From JAGLOK01 sp963676355 (GTDB taxonomy: Bacteria; Bacillota; Clostridia; Christensenellales; UMGS416), in the NCBI GenBank assembly GCA_963676355.1, contig OY781093.1:620001-684000 (forward strand): a stretch of DNA of 64,000 nucleotides. The letters are read 5' to 3'. Shown one piece after another: positions 9,151 through 18,116 of the stretch (position 1 is the first letter of the stretch; every line of letters begins with the position of its first letter). The notes under the pieces are model-generated. The model saw only the letters and a list, made by a program, of their open reading frames with translations, ran no database searches and had not been told where the DNA came from. The translations under genes and the position numbers were made by a program.

Positions 9151-10468
9151 TGCATTCTATTTTCATAATTTCTGCAAGTTGGTTTATTTCTTTAGACAAA
9201 TCGCCATAACAAAACGCGTAGTGTTGTCCCGCGAAATGATCTACGAGGCTTTCAGTTTTTCCGTTTATATCTACATCCAGAGCGGGCATATATCCTTGCC
9301 TCAGTTCTGTCGGAAGGCCAGTACCTACGGTATAGATAAAGTGATAATCAAATCTGTCTTCTACAAGCCTTAAAAGAGTGATTTCTCCAGGTTTATAAAC
9401 AAAGCTGTTTTGTATTCCTTTAAAGCCCACATTAGGCATGAATTTTCTGATTTCGCGTTTCCCATCTTCACCAAAGCTGTAAGGTATGAATCCACATGGA
9501 GAGAGTTTGATGGTATTATCATTATTTATGTTTATAATGTCAGCGTAAGCTGTTATAGAGTCAGACAAATAATTTAATATCAGCATGGATACGGTTACCA
9601 GCATGTCACCTTCGCAGGAAGCCACGATTCCGTTTTCGGCAAGTATGGATAAAGGAACGCAGGCAGTCATTCCAAACTCTTTTGAAAGCTCGTATTGACA
9701 CTTTACGTTTACGGCGGCTAGGTGTTTGAATCCGCAGATTTTTTTTAGCGCCAAATACATTTTGGAAACGGTTAATAAATTGTCATCTGTTACGTCATTG
9801 CGTATTTTGGCAACGGACTTTAAATATGAGATGATTTCTCCACACTCGTTTTCGTTTATTTCATCCATTTTGTTTAGCAATGTATAAGTATCCATCTGTA
9901 CTACTTCCGGACCAATTGCTTTGCGCATCAAAAGGTGGTCGAACGTGCCGGGATATATGCTCATTGAGGTGTAGCCTACTAGACCGATAGCCGATGTTTT
10001 AAGCTGACTGTAAGCTTCCGATGCAAGGCAGAATGTTTTAGCTTCATTTATAATTAAATCGTCCGTAGGCAACCCTAAAATAGATTTATAGCTATATTCA
10101 AGCCTGTCAAGAGAGCCTTTAAACATCGCAAAAGAAACAAAAGAGCCTGTGGAGTCCATCTGCCCATTGTTTTCAAACATAGGTGTTCCCCATAATGCGA
10201 AGGGCAAGTGTTCGATTTCTCTTATAACGGACATAGCAACAGGGCATTCCATCCATGTTGCTAAAAATAATACGACGCCGTCCAAATCTTGTTTTACCAG
10301 CTGCTTGGCCAAGAAACGCGCATTTTGAGAATCGGTTGCCGTTTCTTTGGCTTCAAATATTTGAATACCGCTTTGTTTCATTCTATCGACAGCTTGGTTT
10401 GTCAGCGTTGATGAGGCTTCGCTTATATAATCGGGATGGCCTATGGCGATAAAACCGATCTTTGGCAT
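9140..10468 (-). CDS. L-fucose/L-arabinose isomerase-like protein
   Basis: The 442-residue product matches the FucI/AraA-fold family in length and pattern: an N-terminal Rossmann-like segment (KIGFIAIGHPDYI), then DLDGVVLFLATWMECPVA (about residues 60-77), LWGTPMFENNGQMDSTG, and a C-terminal barrel containing CEGDMLVTVSMLIL, which parallels the E-x-D metal site seen in these isomerases. They interconvert aldoses and ketoses, and several subfamilies in Clostridia remain uncharacterised. An AAGGAG site precedes the ATG. It is the last gene of a five-gene leftward operon with an aldo/keto reductase, an SDR, an aldolase and a Gfo/Idh oxidoreductase, which supports a role in catabolising a deoxy sugar or similar substrate. 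Confidence 0.75.
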   Translation of the reverse strand: MPKIGFIAIGHPDYISEASSTLTNQAVDRMKQSGIQIFEAKETATDSQNARFLAKQLVKQDLDGVVLFLATWMECPVAMSVIREIEHLPFALWGTPMFENNGQMDSTGSFVSFAMFKGSLDRLEYSYKSILGLPTDDLIINEAKTFCLASEAYSQLKTSAIGLVGYTSMSIYPGTFDHLLMRKAIGPEVVQMDTYTLLNKMDEINENECGEIISYLKSVAKIRNDVTDDNLLTVSKMYLALKKICGFKHLAAVNVKCQYELSKEFGMTACVPLSILAENGIVASCEGDMLVTVSMLILNYLSDSITAYADIININNDNTIKLSPCGFIPYSFGEDGKREIRKFMPNVGFKGIQNSFVYKPGEITLLRLVEDRFDYHFIYTVGTGLPTELRQGYMPALDVDINGKTESLVDHFAGQHYAFCYGDLSKEINQLAEIMKIECIRI

Positions 10469-10505
10469 ATTTTTCTCCTTAATTCACATAATATTACGGA
10501 TGCAT

Positions 10506-11450
10506 TTAAACTTTTTTCCTTCTTATCTCCTGCATAATGATGTCGATTGGAACTTCCCTTGACATTTCATCGATAATCACTGCAACTTCTTTGCTGATTT
10601 TTGGGCTGTTTATAAGATTGATGCTGTCTTTTATCTGGTTAGGAGTCTCCGCGCCTAAAACTAAGCTTGATACGCCGTCTAAATCTCTTATGTATGAAAT
10701 AGCGAGCTGGGCAATGCTTATGTCAGCTTCTTTGGATATTGTATTGAGCTTTTTGAGGTACTTACGGGCAGACCTAAATCCTTCGGGCAAAGTGTCGGGA
10801 TTAAGAAAGAAAAGCCCTTGCAGAAAAACGCTTCTTACAAAAACCAAAGTACCCGAATTCTTAAGTTTTTCTAATACGCCGCTGTGTGCCATTCTTAAAT
10901 CAAATATATTCATAGGTATTTGTATTGCTTCATATAGCCCGTCATTGAGCATTCTTTCAGCCTCCGAGACCTCATATACAGAAACACCTGCTTTTTCAAT
11001 CAATCCTTCATTTTTCAGCTTTGTCAGCGTTTGCCTTACAGCGTCGCCATAAAGCCACATATCTTCAGCGGAGTGAAGCATATATAAAGGTATTTTGTTT
11101 ATCTTCAGTTTGCACAGAGAGTTTTCTGCAAAGTCATATATTTGTTTTTCGATGCTGTTTTTGTCTGTGCCTTTTTCAGGTTCTATTTTAAATTTTGTCG
11201 ATATGTATGGTGCTTTAAGCTCATTTCTTGATGAAGAAAAATATTTTCCCAATATCTCTTCCGAATCGCCATATATATTGGCGGTATCGAAGCTGTTAAT
11301 TCCTCCGTTTATTGCAGTTTCCAATATATCAAAAGCGCAATCTACCGAAGGCTTGCCCGATTTGTTTGCAATGCCGTAATCAATGCCAAGCTGCACTGTT
11401 CCGAGCGTGATTTTGGATAGTTTTAGTTCATTTATTTTCGAATATTCCAT
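10506..11450 (-). CDS. Aldo/keto reductase
   Basis: This 314-residue protein has the AKR barrel motifs: GTVQLGIDYG near the start, NSFDTANIYGDSE with the catalytic Asp and Tyr, STKFKIEP with the catalytic Lys and LHSAED with the catalytic His. The late VLGAETPNQI segment corresponds to the cofactor phosphate-binding part. It probably reduces an aldehyde or oxidises a sugar with NAD(P)H. Because an HpcH/HpaI aldolase sits two genes upstream, reduction of the aldehyde it releases (for example lactaldehyde) is a reasonable inference. The gene lies 50 bases after the SDR and 37 bases before the isomerase, in one operon. Confidence 0.88.
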   Translation of the reverse strand: MEYSKINELKLSKITLGTVQLGIDYGIANKSGKPSVDCAFDILETAINGGINSFDTANIYGDSEEILGKYFSSSRNELKAPYISTKFKIEPEKGTDKNSIEKQIYDFAENSLCKLKINKIPLYMLHSAEDMWLYGDAVRQTLTKLKNEGLIEKAGVSVYEVSEAERMLNDGLYEAIQIPMNIFDLRMAHSGVLEKLKNSGTLVFVRSVFLQGLFFLNPDTLPEGFRSARKYLKKLNTISKEADISIAQLAISYIRDLDGVSSLVLGAETPNQIKDSINLINSPKISKEVAVIIDEMSREVPIDIIMQEIRRKKV

Positions 11451-11500
11451 CTTTTATCCTCATAATATTTAGTAAGTCAATTAAGCTTATTTGCGAGACT

Positions 11501-12283
11501 TTATATTGCTGTGTATCCTCCGTCCACCGGGATGCTTGCACCTGTAATGTACTTTGATGCGTCCGAGGACAAAAAGACTATTATGCCCATTATGTCATCA
11601 GCTTTCGCCATTCTTTTTAGCAGTGTTTTTTTTGAATATCTTTCCACAAAGGCTTTTTCGTGGTTTTCTGTTTGAAAGCCACCTGGGTTTATACAGTTGC
11701 AGCGGATGTTATGCTTTCCGTAATAGCTTGCCACAAACCGTGTGAAGTTAATCATTCCGCCCTTGTGAAAGAAATAGTCGGGGATAAAGCCGGAATAATC
11801 AAGTCCTTCATAAAGCTCGGAGTCCGGGCCTATCATTCCCTGAATAGAGCCAATATTTATTATCGATCCGCCGTGGTTTTTTGCCATTGCATCGCCAAAA
11901 GCGCGGCACATAAGAAAGACTCCGGTTGCATTCACTTTCATGCTTTGTTCGAATTTAGCCACATCATCATCCCAACGTGACATTGGTCTTGTCACGGCAT
12001 TGTTTATAAGAATATCAATTCTTTTTTCTTTTTCTAGTATTTCATCTTTTAATTTGAGAATTGAGGATTCTTCGCCTTGGTCAAGATATTTTGGAATAAG
12101 GTTATATCCGTCAGCGGCAAATTTTGCGGCTAAGGCTTCAAGCTTTTTTACATTTCTGGAGGCGACATATGTTTTTGCACCCGCCTGCAAAAGGGCGGCT
12201 GCCATATGCTGACCATATATTCCGGCACCGCCGGATATAACAGCTACCTTGTCTTTAAGAGAGAAATTGTTTAAAATGCTCAT
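11501..12283 (-). CDS. SDR-family oxidoreductase
   Basis: A classical short-chain dehydrogenase of 260 residues: a glycine-rich cofactor loop (SGGAGIYG, about residues 17-24), the structural NNA motif, catalytic Ser in NIGSIQG, the Tyr-x-x-x-Lys pair in DYFFHKGG, and NPGGFQT after it. The C-terminal ITGASIPVDGGYTAI is typical. It resembles gluconate 5-dehydrogenase-type sugar or sugar-acid dehydrogenases. The start codon overlaps the aldolase stop by one base (TAATG), so the two are translationally coupled. In context it probably oxidises or reduces a sugar acid or keto-sugar that then enters the aldolase step. Confidence 0.92.
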   Translation of the reverse strand: MSILNNFSLKDKVAVISGGAGIYGQHMAAALLQAGAKTYVASRNVKKLEALAAKFAADGYNLIPKYLDQGEESSILKLKDEILEKEKRIDILINNAVTRPMSRWDDDVAKFEQSMKVNATGVFLMCRAFGDAMAKNHGGSIINIGSIQGMIGPDSELYEGLDYSGFIPDYFFHKGGMINFTRFVASYYGKHNIRCNCINPGGFQTENHEKAFVERYSKKTLLKRMAKADDIMGIIVFLSSDASKYITGASIPVDGGYTAI

Positions 12284-13104
12284 TATTTCTTACCCCCGTA
12301 AATACCCGCGGGAGTGCTTGTTTCTTTCTCGTTAATCGAGCTTATTATGTCTGTGAAATATTTTCCCAACCCAACTACGTCAGCACCAAGATTTATGAAA
12401 CGGTATCCCATCTCAACAAGCTTTGAAAAGTTATCGACAGAGCCCACTGTGCCTGCGTATTTGCCCGCTTTTTTGCAAGCTTCCACCACTCTTTTTTGAG
12501 CTGAAACAAGCTTGGGGTGATCCCATTGCCCGGGTGCGCCTATACTTTGGCTAAAGTCTCCCGGGCCAAAAAAGAGCATATCGATTCCTTCAATAGCTGC
12601 GATTTCATCGATGTCACTAAGCGGTTCCGGGTCTTCAATCTGAACTATGACAAACCTGCTGTTATTTGCATCTTCCATATAATCTTGCAGGCTTATATTG
12701 CAATAAGCACCATCTGCGTTGCCACCATCCAAAGGACGCCGCCCCAACGGGAAAAATCTTGTTTTTTCAACAACATCTTTTGCGTCTGCAAGGCTCATTA
12801 TGTGTGGCACCATTATGCCTGTGGCGTCGAGTTCCAATGGTCTTGTATAGTCGCTATATCCGCCTCTTGCCACGCGAACGAGCAGGTCAGTTTCGTATGC
12901 TTTAGCGGTGAGCACTTGTTTTTCGATATCGGACCAATCATTTGCGACATGCTCCATATCACTCCACAAGCAATCAAAACCCGCCATAGCGGCTATTTCA
13001 AAGGCTCTTGAATCGGCAAAGTTCATTTTTATGCAGCTTGCCACTCCGCCTGAGCGCAATTTTTCCAACACGCGGCTTGGGCGCATTCTCATCCTATTTT
13101 CCAT
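12283..13104 (-). CDS. HpcH/HpaI-family aldolase (2-keto-3-deoxy acid aldolase type)
   Basis: The ATG at 13104 is preferred because GGAGG sits just upstream; the longer frame start (TTG 13119) would overlap that site. The 273-residue TIM barrel shows CLWSDMEHV (metal-site start), VPHIMSLADAKDVVEKTRF, IVQIEDPEPLSDIDEIAAIEG with the metal-binding Glu, and FFGPGDFSQSIG with the metal-binding Asp. Members are divalent-metal class II aldolases that split 2-keto-3-deoxy sugar acids into pyruvate and an aldehyde, such as RhmA on 2-keto-3-deoxy-L-rhamnonate. Neighbouring SDR and aldo/keto reductase genes fit steps before and after the cleavage. The precise sugar acid is unknown. Confidence 0.88.
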   Translation of the reverse strand: MENRMRMRPSRVLEKLRSGGVASCIKMNFADSRAFEIAAMAGFDCLWSDMEHVANDWSDIEKQVLTAKAYETDLLVRVARGGYSDYTRPLELDATGIMVPHIMSLADAKDVVEKTRFFPLGRRPLDGGNADGAYCNISLQDYMEDANNSRFVIVQIEDPEPLSDIDEIAAIEGIDMLFFGPGDFSQSIGAPGQWDHPKLVSAQKRVVEACKKAGKYAGTVGSVDNFSKLVEMGYRFINLGADVVGLGKYFTDIISSINEKETSTPAGIYGGKK

Positions 13105-13122
13105 TATATTATCCTCCAAAAT

Positions 13123-14106
13123 TTATATATCAAGTTTTATATTATCAAGAATTATTTTTTCTCCGCCCATCTCACGGCTTTGGATTCCGCCTATAACCAA
13201 TTTAATCAATTCCACGGTTTCGCTGAATGGCTGCGGCTCTTCACCTGTTCTTAGCCAATTCACAAATCTGTCGAGCTGCTTTTTGAAAGGATAGTAAGAA
13301 TCCTGAGCTTTGATGTAAACACTTGATTGTTTTCCGACAAGAAGTGTTATGCCATATGCAGCGTACATATCTTGGCAAAGAGGGATTTGCACATCACATC
13401 CGCTTTTGTGTGTGATGTGAATCATGTTTTTTTCATAAGTGCCTGTATTTTGAATTGAAGTAAAACCCGGTCCAAGCAGCGGATATATGCCTTCTAGAGC
13501 ATGTATTCCATAAGTCTCCCACTTTTTGAACATAGGCTGGCAAATGTACATCAGATCCCCGAGTTCATAATGGTTTTTATAGTACGGCTCAAGTTCCTTT
13601 GTATATCTCATGGAGCTGGATGATACGAATTTTTTGCCTTCTTTATGCCATTTGTTGAATATATTCAAATGTTCAAGGCTGTCTGCAAGAGGCTTATCGA
13701 TGAATAGCGGAATATTCGCTTCTATAAACGGACGGCATCTGTCCACATGTTCAGATCCGATGTCGGTTGCAACTATCACGGCATCCACTTCACCTATCAT
13801 ATCTTCCGGTTTTGCTGTGATGTTATCTATCAAAGAGCATTTTGCTACGCTAACCGCATCCGCTTCATTGTCACAGCAAATGTGAGATACTCGCACCCCG
13901 GGTATCCCAATAGTTTGAAGGGGTTGTTTTTTTAGATATGCGTAAATTCCTGGATATGGGCTGGAAGCCATGTGTTTTTCGTCATAGCCGTTTATCATGG
14001 CAGACCATGAATAAGGATGGCCATTTCCTTCGGTCATTCCCAAAATTCCTATTTTCAAGTCCTTTTCGTCAAGGGGAAAGATACTATTTTTTGTACTGGA
14101 AACCAT
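13123..14106 (-). CDS. Gfo/Idh/MocA-family oxidoreductase
   Basis: This 327-residue protein has a Rossmann N-terminal domain and a C-terminal dimer/substrate domain. Visible motifs are DAVIVATDIGSEH (end of the cofactor domain) and FIDKPLADS, the E/D-K-P motif whose Lys is catalytic. The usual GxGxxG loop is altered to GILGMTEGNGHP, which occurs in a subgroup of the family. It is probably a sugar or inositol dehydrogenase using NAD(P). It is the first gene of the leftward operon, 18 bases upstream of the aldolase, with a GAGG site before the ATG. It may generate the oxidised sugar that later enzymes process; this is inference. Confidence 0.85.
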   Translation of the reverse strand: MVSSTKNSIFPLDEKDLKIGILGMTEGNGHPYSWSAMINGYDEKHMASSPYPGIYAYLKKQPLQTIGIPGVRVSHICCDNEADAVSVAKCSLIDNITAKPEDMIGEVDAVIVATDIGSEHVDRCRPFIEANIPLFIDKPLADSLEHLNIFNKWHKEGKKFVSSSSMRYTKELEPYYKNHYELGDLMYICQPMFKKWETYGIHALEGIYPLLGPGFTSIQNTGTYEKNMIHITHKSGCDVQIPLCQDMYAAYGITLLVGKQSSVYIKAQDSYYPFKKQLDRFVNWLRTGEEPQPFSETVELIKLVIGGIQSREMGGEKIILDNIKLDI

Positions 14107-14415
14107 TTTAACCTCAGAAATTAGCTTTTATGTAGTTCAAATATCTATTAGTTAAATATATTTGACATTGGATAATCTTTAAATGATGTTTTTATTGTTT
14201 AGCATGCTTTTTTTGAAGGATTTGAAAATTACACGGCAAAAAAGCAAAGATAAACTAATTAATTTAGATTTTAAGTATTGATATTAATAATACGATTTGC
14301 ACATATAATGATTGCTAAAAAAGTGATTTGTGCCAAAAAATCAATTGAACCTATAAAAAAATCATTTTATTCATTGAAAAAAACACATAAGATTGAAGCA
14401 AGAAGAGGAGGATAT
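14107..14415 (+). promoter_or_regulatory. Divergent intergenic region upstream of transporter 1
   Basis: This 309-base AT-rich region separates the leftward catabolic operon from transporter 1. It contains TATAAT at 14304-14309 but no good -35 box at the right distance, which would fit dependence on an activator such as the YesN-type regulator at 21235. A stretch from 14278 can be read in frame with the permease, but it is lysine-rich and lacks a ribosome binding site, so I treat it as leader. No other gene is visible. Confidence 0.35.
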
Positions 14416-15342
14416 ATGAAAAAAAGTGTGAAAAAAAAGAAAAAATTCTTTGATTATATAAAAAGAGATTATGAATTATACTTATTTCTTGCACCAGCAA
14501 TTATTATAATACTTATCTTTCATTATGTACCAATATATGGACTGCTTATGGCGTTTCAGGACTTTAACCCTATTGATGGATACGCAGGAAGCGAGTTTGT
14601 CGGATTAAAACATTTTATCGATTTCTTTTCCGATCCGTTTGCGTTCAGAGTTATAAGCAACACCGTGATACTTGGTTCAATGTTGATGATTTGGGGATTT
14701 ACTCCTCCAATTCTGCTGGCTCTTTCTATTAATGAATTAAGCAATATGAAATTCAAAAGAGTGGTTCAGTCCATTTCTTATCTTCCGCATTTTGTATCAA
14801 CTGTTATTATAGTGGGGATGTTATTCAGACTGTTTTCGGTTGACGGAGGACTTATAAATTCACTATTGAAGCTTATGGGACGTAAAACCGTTAATTTCAC
14901 AGTCTTGCCGGAATGGTTTAGGCCTTTATATATAATGTCGAGTTTGTGGCAAAGCGTTGGATGGGGGTCGATACTTTATCTTGCGGCGCTAACGGGAATT
15001 AATCCTGAGCTATATGAAGCGGCGTATGTTGAAGGAGCGAACAGATTCCGAAGGATTTGGCACATATCATTGCCTGGGATTATGCCTACAATAATAATTT
15101 TACTTATTTTAAATGTCAGAGTTATTGTTAACATCGGTTTGGAAAAAGTATTGCTGATGTATAATCCGGCTATATATAAAACGGCGGATGTAATTGCAAC
15201 TTATGTTTACAGAAAAGGCATTTTGGGATCAAGCCAAAGCTATGCCTCCGCAATCGGGTTTTTCAATTCGATCGTCGCTCTTCTTATGGTGCTTCTGGTT
15301 AATACAGTTGCACGTAAAGTTAGCGAAACGAGCTTGTGGTGA
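14416..15342 (+). CDS. Sugar ABC transporter permease 1, LplB/YteP type
   Basis: The ATG at 14416 is chosen because GAGGAGG precedes it; a longer in-frame extension to 14278 has no ribosome site and would add 46 residues absent from the family. The 308-residue protein begins with a basic stretch and then a first membrane helix (YLFLAPAIIIILIF), followed by LplB-type motifs (VPIYGLLMAFQDFNP, QSISYLPHFVSTVI, WQSVGWGSILYLAALTGINPELYEAAYVEGA), where the last is the EAA loop that contacts the ATPase. It forms the channel with the next gene. No ATPase gene is nearby, so a shared MsmX-type ATPase encoded elsewhere is expected. Confidence 0.93.
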   Translation: MKKSVKKKKKFFDYIKRDYELYLFLAPAIIIILIFHYVPIYGLLMAFQDFNPIDGYAGSEFVGLKHFIDFFSDPFAFRVISNTVILGSMLMIWGFTPPILLALSINELSNMKFKRVVQSISYLPHFVSTVIIVGMLFRLFSVDGGLINSLLKLMGRKTVNFTVLPEWFRPLYIMSSLWQSVGWGSILYLAALTGINPELYEAAYVEGANRFRRIWHISLPGIMPTIIILLILNVRVIVNIGLEKVLLMYNPAIYKTADVIATYVYRKGILGSSQSYASAIGFFNSIVALLMVLLVNTVARKVSETSLW

Positions 15343-15355
15343 AGGGGGAATAACT

Positions 15356-16270
15356 ATGTCTATTTATATAGGGCGAAAATCAAGAAAATCTAAAATCTTT
15401 GATATATTTAATGTAACATTTCTGTTGATCTTTTCAGCAATTATGCTGTATCCGCTTCTCTATGTTCTCAGTGTTTCCATAAGTTCTTCAGAGGCCGTGA
15501 CGTATGGTCAAGTTTTTTTATGGCCTGTTGGGTTTGATTTAACGGCATATAAAATAACAATTATGAATCCGGATATATGGAACGCGTACAAAAACACTAT
15601 TGTATATGTAGTTCTCGGAACTATTGCTACACTTGTTTTTACTACAATGGCAGCATATGCACTGTCGAGAAAAAACTTATATGGCAGAACGGTCATTATG
15701 CTGTTTTTTACAATAACCATGTTTTTTAGCGGCGGGATGATTCCGTCATACATACTTATAAGCAGGCTTAACATGATAGATACGATTTGGGTAATGACTA
15801 TCCCTGCAGCAGTTGGCGCGTGGAACATCATAATATTCAGGACAAACTTTCAAGGACTTCCCACGGAATTGATTGAAGCGGCGCAAATTGACGGGGCAAG
15901 ACATTTTCTGATATATAGAAGTGTTGTGCTGCCCTTATCAAAACCGATTATCGCAACGATTGGATTGTTTACGGTTGTCGCGAAGTGGAATGACTTTTTT
16001 ACTGCACTGCTTTATATAAATGACATAAAGATGATTCCTTTGCAGAACTATTTGAGAAGCTTGATAGTGAATGCGCAGTTTGAGTCCCAAAACATTGAGG
16101 AAAGCTTAAGTATAATTACTGTGTCGGGAACGGGAAAGAATATTTCGGGGTTAATGGAATCCATAAAGATGGCCGCAATTATTGTCAGCCTCGGGCCAAT
16201 ACTTATGGCATATCCGTTTGTTCAGCAGTATTTTGTTAAAGGTGTTCTGGTGGGGTCTGTAAAAGGTTAA
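15356..16270 (+). CDS. Sugar ABC transporter permease 1, LplC/YtcP type
   Basis: The ATG at 15356 follows AGGGGGAA and lies 13 bases after the previous stop; the longer upstream frame overlaps the previous permease and is not used. The 304-residue protein has about six membrane helices, the FFSGGMIPSYILISRL motif, the EAA loop (LPTELIEAAQIDGARHFLI, then LPLSKP) and the family ending YFVKGVLVGSVKG. It pairs with the LplB-type permease. The combination LplB-LplC-lipoprotein imports oligosaccharides such as rhamnogalacturonan fragments in Bacillus; the substrate here is undetermined. Confidence 0.93.
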   Translation: MSIYIGRKSRKSKIFDIFNVTFLLIFSAIMLYPLLYVLSVSISSSEAVTYGQVFLWPVGFDLTAYKITIMNPDIWNAYKNTIVYVVLGTIATLVFTTMAAYALSRKNLYGRTVIMLFFTITMFFSGGMIPSYILISRLNMIDTIWVMTIPAAVGAWNIIIFRTNFQGLPTELIEAAQIDGARHFLIYRSVVLPLSKPIIATIGLFTVVAKWNDFFTALLYINDIKMIPLQNYLRSLIVNAQFESQNIEESLSIITVSGTGKNISGLMESIKMAAIIVSLGPILMAYPFVQQYFVKGVLVGSVKG

Positions 16271-16345
16271 TTATATTATATACTGTAGATATGGGTAGTC
16301 CGAAAGGGCTTTACATATAAAAGAAAATAAGAAGGAGTAACGAAT

Positions 16346-18025
16346 ATGAAAAAAAGGATCATTTCTCTGATGGTTGTTTTGGCTATGCTGCTGGTTTCAA
16401 TGGCTGCATGTGGAAAAAACAATGATACAGAGAAAAAAACCGATGAAAAGACAGCTGAAAAGACAAATACAGCTTCAAATCAAGAGACAGCTGCTTCCGA
16501 GGAAGAAGCGCAGACAATCGATGAAGTTTCTTTTGTCATGAGGTCTTATAACCAGGTCGAGTGGGATGGTTCTGGACTTGATAAACTTATTCAAGAGAAA
16601 TTCGGGATTAAACTTGATATCCAGATTATTGACATGAGTTCATACAAAGAAAAGTTTGTTGTAATGTTCAATACAAATAATTTGCCAGATATCAGCACCG
16701 TGTATGGAATAAGTATTTCCGAGCTTAATGAAGCGGGAGAAGCTGGACGCTTTTTGGATTATTTCGATTATATCGATTTAATGCCGGAGCTTTCGAAGCT
16801 GCTTACTGATAACAAAGATCTTTTGCCTGCCCTTGTATCAAATTCCGGCTCTCTATTTTATTCACCTCTGTACTATGGAATGGGTGAAAAGCTTAACGGA
16901 AAAGGAATTGCAGTAAGAAAAGATTTATTGGACAATGCAGGATTTGATTATAGTAACCTTGAAACTATGGATGATCTGTACGCAATGTTTAAGGCAATGA
17001 AAGATGCGAATCCGGATAAATATGTCTTATCGCAAAGATATGGCTTAGGCGGTGCATATACTCTGGGCAATCTCATGGGAATAAGCTCAAAGTCTGCAAC
17101 ATGGGATGCGCAAAATTCCACATGGGTTCCGACATACAGGCAGCCTGGAATGAAAGATTTTGTTGAGTTTTGGAAAAACGCATACGAAGATGGGATACTC
17201 CATCCTGACTTTATGACAATGAGCAGCAATGATATGTGGCAGATGGTATATAATGGCGAATTGTCAGCCTTTGTAGATGCTATGGCATATGCTGATGCTG
17301 CTATGGATAATGCGATTTCAGAAGGAGTGGAATGGACGTATGTTATGCCTCCTAAATATAACGGCTATCAGTACGGTATTCCTTCTAATGCTGGGTTCGG
17401 ATGGGTTAACCAAAAAATTGTAAATTCATCCACTGAAGTGCCGGAAAAAATATTCAAATTCTTAGATTGGCTGTATACTGACGAAGGATTTGCAAGATGC
17501 TGGCTCGGCGAAGAGGGTGTTGACTATGAAAAAGTATCTGACTCACCGTTTGAATGGATAACATATAACGAAACCTTTAAGTCAACAATTCCTGAGCAGT
17601 ATCATGACAAACTTCTTACAGCAGAAGAGATTGCAGCAAGAAAAATTGAATCACCGTATTACCTGTATGGATTCTATTCGAAAAACTCTCCATATGGTGT
17701 GTTTAAAAAAGATACTAAAGTTAATGTAGAAACCATATACGAAACATCTTATTATGATTACGATGAAGCTGGAGTTTATGGCCCTGCAGATCCTCCAATT
17801 GTTCTTGGCGAGGATGAGCTGGCAGAATACAATGACTTGAGTTCTACAATAACAGACTATACAAATGAAATAGTTGCACAAATGATTACAGGACAAGTTG
17901 ATATAGAAGATACATGGACTGAATTCCTTGAAACTATTGATGCTTATGGGTATGACAGGCTTATGGAGCTATATGCTTTGAGCGAAGAAAATTACAAAAA
18001 CGTTGAGCCGAAATTTAACCCTTGA
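16346..18025 (+). CDS. Extracellular solute-binding lipoprotein of transporter 1
   Basis: The 559-residue protein starts with a lipoprotein signal peptide (charged MKKR, hydrophobic core, lipobox SMAAC, lipidated Cys22), followed by a Lys/Thr/Glu-rich linker to about residue 65. The remainder is a large substrate-binding protein of the LplA class, with repeated Trp and Asp-rich segments typical of oligosaccharide binders. AGAAGGAG precedes the ATG. It lies 75 bases after the permease pair and is followed by a hairpin. It captures the sugar outside the cell and delivers it to the two permeases; the ligand cannot be read from sequence. Confidence 0.92.
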   Translation: MKKRIISLMVVLAMLLVSMAACGKNNDTEKKTDEKTAEKTNTASNQETAASEEEAQTIDEVSFVMRSYNQVEWDGSGLDKLIQEKFGIKLDIQIIDMSSYKEKFVVMFNTNNLPDISTVYGISISELNEAGEAGRFLDYFDYIDLMPELSKLLTDNKDLLPALVSNSGSLFYSPLYYGMGEKLNGKGIAVRKDLLDNAGFDYSNLETMDDLYAMFKAMKDANPDKYVLSQRYGLGGAYTLGNLMGISSKSATWDAQNSTWVPTYRQPGMKDFVEFWKNAYEDGILHPDFMTMSSNDMWQMVYNGELSAFVDAMAYADAAMDNAISEGVEWTYVMPPKYNGYQYGIPSNAGFGWVNQKIVNSSTEVPEKIFKFLDWLYTDEGFARCWLGEEGVDYEKVSDSPFEWITYNETFKSTIPEQYHDKLLTAEEIAARKIESPYYLYGFYSKNSPYGVFKKDTKVNVETIYETSYYDYDEAGVYGPADPPIVLGEDELAEYNDLSSTITDYTNEIVAQMITGQVDIEDTWTEFLETIDAYGYDRLMELYALSEENYKNVEPKFNP

Positions 18026-18044
18026 TACAAATTACAAACAACAT

Positions 18045-18078
18045 TTATCAGTCTGGCTTAATAAAGCCAGGCTGATAA
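18045..18078 (+). terminator. Hairpin after solute-binding protein gene
   Basis: A long stem (TTATCAG-T-CTGGCTT pairing with AAGCCAG-G-CTGATAA, one G-T wobble) with a 4-base loop lies 20 bases after the stop. The following bases are T-rich but without a long run. It may partly terminate transcription or protect the highly expressed binding-protein mRNA, allowing some read-through to the glycosidase genes. Confidence 0.55.
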
Positions 18079-18116
18079 TTTAATTTACGGATAAATTATT
18101 GAGGAGAAAATGCAAT

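Noticed and set aside
10537..11052. 171-residue open frame on the plus strand
   Set aside because: Antisense to the aldo/keto reductase with clear catalytic motifs; no ribosome site or family resemblance.
12517..13011. 164-residue open frame on the plus strand
   Set aside because: Antisense to the HpcH/HpaI aldolase; low-complexity translation and no ribosome site.
14278..14415. 46-residue N-terminal extension of the first permease
   Set aside because: Lysine-rich, lacks a ribosome site and is not typical of LplB; GAGGAGG supports the ATG at 14416.
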